A stretch of DNA of 64,000 nucleotides. It comes from Pseudoneurospora amorphoporcata (lineage: Eukaryota; Ascomycota; Sordariomycetes; Sordariales; Sordariaceae). The stretch lies in NCBI GenBank assembly GCA_033297205.1, contig MU859096.1:62001-126000 (forward strand), in the 5' to 3' direction. The notes beneath the pieces are model-generated. The model had not been told where the DNA came from, made no database searches, and saw nothing but the letters and a program-made list of their open reading frames with translations. The translations under genes were made by a program, and so were the position numbers. This document shows, one piece after another, positions 60,268 to 64,000 of this stretch. Position 1 is the stretch's first letter; each line of letters starts with the position of its first letter.

Positions 60268-63120
60268 ATGGCGGCCATGATGGGTCCCGACATGATGGTC
60301 GGATCGACTACCAATGCTTTTGATCATTCAACCGCCGCTTCCGATATCACCAACAAGACTCCCCGATCTCAAATTCCGCTGCCGAATCCGCCCTTCGTCT
60401 TCCCTGCCAAACCGGCTTCTTCGGCGCCCTTGTACTCCCGCGCGACTGGGAGACGCCCACACTCCGCTATCGAGCCACAGCTCCCGAGCTTCTCTCTTGG
60501 TGCTGATATCGAGAAGCCTGTATCCAGATCACCTGCACTTCCGGCCCTTCCCGCCTTCTCATTCAACCCAGGGAACCCCTTACCTCCAGCAGCGCTCGCC
60601 GAGAGCTCGTTTCTTAGCCCTACCCTTCCTCCATCGGCCCCTTCTTCACCAAGGGCAATTCCAACCCGGCCCGGAGGTCATGGCCATCGCAGGGGAGGTA
60701 GCGAGTTTGTAGGAGGTAGCATTCGTGGCGGAGACTCGATTACGGTCAATTTGGGTTCTAGTCCTACCAAGTCAGAAAGTGGCTTGGCTTCTCCCCTGTT
60801 GCAACCAAAGAAGTCTGCTGGTCGCAGGGGCCATGCCCATCGCAGATCTGCCGCAATCTCAAGCCACGACTTGTCTTCCATCATCCTCCCTCCTACCGCT
60901 AGAGAGGTCAAGAAGGACAGCCCCCCAGCAAGCCCAGCGACTGTCGACCCTCCCAAGGAACTCCCGCTGGTCAGTGATGAAAAGTCGCAGACTGAGACGA
61001 CAGCAACAGCAATTGCTGTTTCTGAAGTTCCGGAAATCCTGGCTCTAGAGCCCGAGGTATCGACACCACTCGCTGAGGAGCCAGTACCTACCGCGGAACT
61101 TCAAGAACCACCGAAGCCGGTTGTTCGTACAAGGGTTGGATTTTCTGATACTCTCGAATACATCCCGAGGCCTGTGTCGCTTGTCTCTAGCGAAACCTCC
61201 AGCACGATCACCGCTCGTCACGGCCATTCCGTTTCGGGTAGTATTTCGTCTGTCATCTCCATCACAAACGTGGAGCTGGGCTTGAACACTCCTTTGGCCT
61301 TCCATTCGTCACCCGAGATCAATGACCGCCCAAGCACAGCTGGAGCCGTCCTTGAACGTACCGAAACAGTTCAGGAGCAGGTCCAAGAGGTAGTTTCACC
61401 GAGACGCCGTGGTTCGATTCCTCTTCTTGGTTCGATTCCACCACCTTCAGCATACACGTCGGCGACGCCCAGCCCCACCAAGGCCTCTAAAAGGTGGTCT
61501 TTCTTCGGCAAGGACACCTCGAATTCATCTCCCACTAGGTGCTCGGAATCGCCCAAGCTGTCGGCATCAGCAAAGTCTACGCCGCAGCGCTCCCCGGCTC
61601 TCCCGGCCCAGCAACTCCCCGAAGAATTGGCGGAGATGAAACCGCTCACGAAGAAGAGGAGCAAGAAAAAGAAGAAGGTCAAGACATGGGCCGGATCCAT
61701 TCTGTCTCGGAAGCAAAGCAAAAAATCGCGAAATGGCAAGGGACTGAGGCGGACCCCTACTCCTACTTCTCGACGTTCCTATAGCGTGAATGAGCCAGCT
61801 GACATGGTCGTCGAGCCAGAGGCAGTTATGCCTACAGTTCTGGTGACTGAGGAAGTCGACCCCACTGCAAAGGACTGGGATTCATACAAGCCAGCATCCC
61901 TTCCTGACGAAGAGACGTCGTACCAAATGATTGATTTGGACGCAGCATTGGGACCATTCAATACTCCTCTCCCTCGCAACCCTGAATGGGAGGCGGCGCA
62001 GAGAGCGGGAGGTACCGTCAAGAAACAATTGCACAGTGCTGCGGGTCTGAGGGGATTCACTGGTCCTGGAATGCATTATCACAGACGTGCTGAGAGTGCA
62101 CCCGAATTGGTACCTTTTGAAGGTGGCCGGTTTGGTTTCCCCCGGTTCGGTAGCAGCTCTACCATGGCCGACGTGTTCGAGGAGGATGAAGAGGAAGATG
62201 AGGACGAGTCTCCCAAGTCTACTGGACAGTCAACTCCTGTTATGGAGATTCCCCTGGACGAAACTTTCGAAGAGTTGAAGGCTTCCGCAAAGGGTAAGGA
62301 TGCCGCGAAGCCCACTGCTGATGAACAGCGGGACACGGCAACCGAATCTGTTGCTGTACCTGCAGGAGTAAACACCGACGAGGATGGCAACGCCTCTGTG
62401 AAGTCTTCAATTCATACCGGGTCTCTGGCCAGCCAGTCTGAGGATGCGCTTCCACAAGAGACATCCGTCACTGATTCTCCCCGTCCTAGCTTTAGCGGAT
62501 ATCAGAACGAGCTACAGGCCAGACACAGCTTTTCGGAGTATGCGACTCCTTCGCCCAGGCAGACCTCCCGTCCCAGGGACCTTGCTGCAGTTGACTGCAG
62601 TCCTTTGACCTTACCTGCCGCCGCGTCATGCGCACCGGTCAGCCCTCACTCGATGACCCCGTCGTCGGCCTTCCCATCTCCCAGGTCTCCCTTGTCCTAC
62701 GATGCCCATCGCATCTCGACAGCGCCTTCGTCCATCACTGAGGACAATTTCCAATCACTGCTTATGGGCGAACCTGGACCGGAGGTACGGATTTCGGTGG
62801 ACGATGTCCCATCATTGACCAGCGGCGACTCGTCGATGACTCGTGAGAGCTTCTTTGCGCAAAACCCTCAGGCTAGGCAGCTATCCTCCAACACGCTGCC
62901 TAGGCCTGCCTCGTTCAGTGCCTCTGCCTTTGGTCGAAGGCGATCGAGTCTTGCTAGCCTCAGCCGTCTTGTTAGTAGCTCGCACGGTGAGCGCAGCAAG
63001 CTCTCGATGGAAGTTTCGGCGAATGATGACGGATTGGAGAAGAAAGTCAAACCCAGCAAGACAAAGCGGCTTGGCCGGTTTGTGCAGTTCTGGAAATCCA
63101 AGGAGAATAGCGAGGCTTAA
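60268..63120 (+). CDS. Large disordered Ser/Pro-rich protein ('cell wall proline rich' type)
   Basis: Protein of a filamentous-fungal family usually labelled 'cell wall proline rich protein'; its true role is unknown, and no signal peptide or membrane segment is visible. The gene is a single exon of 950 residues from the ATG at 60268; the frame is open 36 bp further up but without an ATG. Ser, Pro, Thr and Ala dominate throughout. Recognisable spots are GHGHRRGGSEFVGG, RRGHAHRRSAAISSHDLS, RVGFSDTLEYIPRP, RWSFFGKD, a Lys-rich patch KKRSKKKKKVKTWAGS, the acidic EEDEEEDEDES, and the C-terminal TKRLGRFVQFWKSKEN. Many SP and TP dipeptides suggest phosphorylation by proline-directed kinases, so a cytoplasmic signalling scaffold is as likely as a wall protein. 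Confidence 0.75.
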   Translation: MAAMMGPDMMVGSTTNAFDHSTAASDITNKTPRSQIPLPNPPFVFPAKPASSAPLYSRATGRRPHSAIEPQLPSFSLGADIEKPVSRSPALPALPAFSFNPGNPLPPAALAESSFLSPTLPPSAPSSPRAIPTRPGGHGHRRGGSEFVGGSIRGGDSITVNLGSSPTKSESGLASPLLQPKKSAGRRGHAHRRSAAISSHDLSSIILPPTAREVKKDSPPASPATVDPPKELPLVSDEKSQTETTATAIAVSEVPEILALEPEVSTPLAEEPVPTAELQEPPKPVVRTRVGFSDTLEYIPRPVSLVSSETSSTITARHGHSVSGSISSVISITNVELGLNTPLAFHSSPEINDRPSTAGAVLERTETVQEQVQEVVSPRRRGSIPLLGSIPPPSAYTSATPSPTKASKRWSFFGKDTSNSSPTRCSESPKLSASAKSTPQRSPALPAQQLPEELAEMKPLTKKRSKKKKKVKTWAGSILSRKQSKKSRNGKGLRRTPTPTSRRSYSVNEPADMVVEPEAVMPTVLVTEEVDPTAKDWDSYKPASLPDEETSYQMIDLDAALGPFNTPLPRNPEWEAAQRAGGTVKKQLHSAAGLRGFTGPGMHYHRRAESAPELVPFEGGRFGFPRFGSSSTMADVFEEDEEEDEDESPKSTGQSTPVMEIPLDETFEELKASAKGKDAAKPTADEQRDTATESVAVPAGVNTDEDGNASVKSSIHTGSLASQSEDALPQETSVTDSPRPSFSGYQNELQARHSFSEYATPSPRQTSRPRDLAAVDCSPLTLPAAASCAPVSPHSMTPSSAFPSPRSPLSYDAHRISTAPSSITEDNFQSLLMGEPGPEVRISVDDVPSLTSGDSSMTRESFFAQNPQARQLSSNTLPRPASFSASAFGRRRSSLASLSRLVSSSHGERSKLSMEVSANDDGLEKKVKPSKTKRLGRFVQFWKSKENSEA

Positions 63121-64000
63121 CGATGTTTTCAGGCGAAACTAGCTAGGAGCATGGGTGTCAAGGCTCTTCTGCTTTCATGTGGCGCTAAATAAGGAATTTT
63201 GGGGATCTAGATGAGATTTATCAGGGGGCTTTTCAACTTGACGGATAGGGCGTTCTCTTTCTTTTTGACGATAGCACGAAGGACAAGATAACACGAGACG
63301 AAGGGGAGCGGCAGCAGCAATCTCGGTCACAAGCAGAAATCTGTTTAGGGAACGAGACGTTTATTTCTCGAGGAATGATGTGGTCAAGGAACATATGATT
63401 CAAAGGTGGACGATAACAATTTTTTTGTGATTCTATGGACATATCATTGCAAATGTCTACGATCAACTTAGGACGGAAGGTTTTGACCTGGCGAGCTTCA
63501 AATGCAACACAAATTATTGGGCAATTGGAGCTATGATACCACGCGCTTTCAACGGTGATATGTGCGTTCTGTCTTGGTGCTTTTGTCAATGCCATGGGGC
63601 GATATTGCCGTCCCAAAGAACGAAACGACTTCGGCGGGGCTTCAATGAATTCAAAGTATCCTTGGGTTTCAGCGCACCACAGTGACGCCGCCAACGGGCT
63701 TTAACCACTAGTCTAGGAATCCACATCCACGGAGCCACGTAGCGGTAGGTGCAGCCGCCGGAAACGCCGATGCGCGCTGAAGGTCTTCGCTCGGCACATT
63801 GCAAGTCGAACCCCGGGCCGTGTGTCAGGGGTACCGCTATCAGCTGCACTGGCAGCAAGCAGCACCTGGCTCGTTGGGCAACGGCACGTTGGCACCTCGG
63901 CAACATCAACAACACGGAACATCGAAAGACGATATCTGAGCCCTGCGCGACCGACGATACGACATTTTACGAGGTCGTTTAAACTAGTACGCTCTGACCA
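63121..64000. other. 3' region after the proline-rich protein gene
   Basis: No supported gene. Minus-strand frames at 63233-63694 and 63586-63915 overlap each other and show no domain. The window ends here, so a gene continuing beyond the edge cannot be judged. Confidence 0.35.

Overview
The window is nuclear DNA of a filamentous ascomycete, most likely a Sordariomycete and perhaps Sordariales. Genes carry short introns (about 53-150 nt) with GTAAGT/GTATGT-type donors and CTAAC-type branch points. Intergenic regions are long and rich in microsatellites. The recognisable proteins (argininosuccinate synthase, Rpn5, Cgr1, a MedA-type regulator, LaeA-like methyltransferase) have typical filamentous-fungal architecture. 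Species cannot be fixed from sequence alone. I rebuilt exon structures by hand from splice signals; in every intact multi-exon model the exon lengths sum to a whole number of codons.

Left part (1-11.3 kb): a Dal5-type MFS permease with a one-base frameshift (+), an SRPBCC/START-like protein (+), an AdoMet-dependent methyltransferase with an in-frame TGA at codon 16 (-), the intact proteasome lid gene rpn5 (-), and a small membrane-protein gene broken by a TGA and a frameshift (+). Three of these five genes carry one or two apparent disabling changes, while the essential rpn5 between them is clean. Either this is real decay or the assembly should be checked.

Centre-left (11.9-26.6 kb): a LaeA-like methyltransferase (+) that needs a 6-nt microexon, a 5.5 kb gene-free stretch with a 61-T homopolymer and several microsatellites, a COMT-like O-methyltransferase (+), and a Gln-rich developmental regulator of the MedA/Acon-3 type (-). 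The last has an unusual 663-nt intron that contains a perfect hairpin.

Centre (26.6-43.9 kb): about 17 kb without a gene I can support, upstream of the MedA-type gene. It ends in an AT-rich block with 11-bp tandem repeats.

Right part (43.9-64 kb): a coiled-coil single-pass membrane protein (-), cgr1 (-) divergent from argininosuccinate synthase (+) with a CPC1/Gcn4 site and GATA sites between them, then a structurally complete PIF/Harbinger DNA transposon (49861-53334). The transposon has matching terminal inverted repeats, a TAA target duplication, an intact DDE transposase and a convergent Myb/SANT-like partner gene. After it come about 7 kb without recognisable genes and a large disordered 'cell wall proline rich'-type protein (+).

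The host genes do not form an evident pathway cluster. The clearest functional system is the two-gene Harbinger element.
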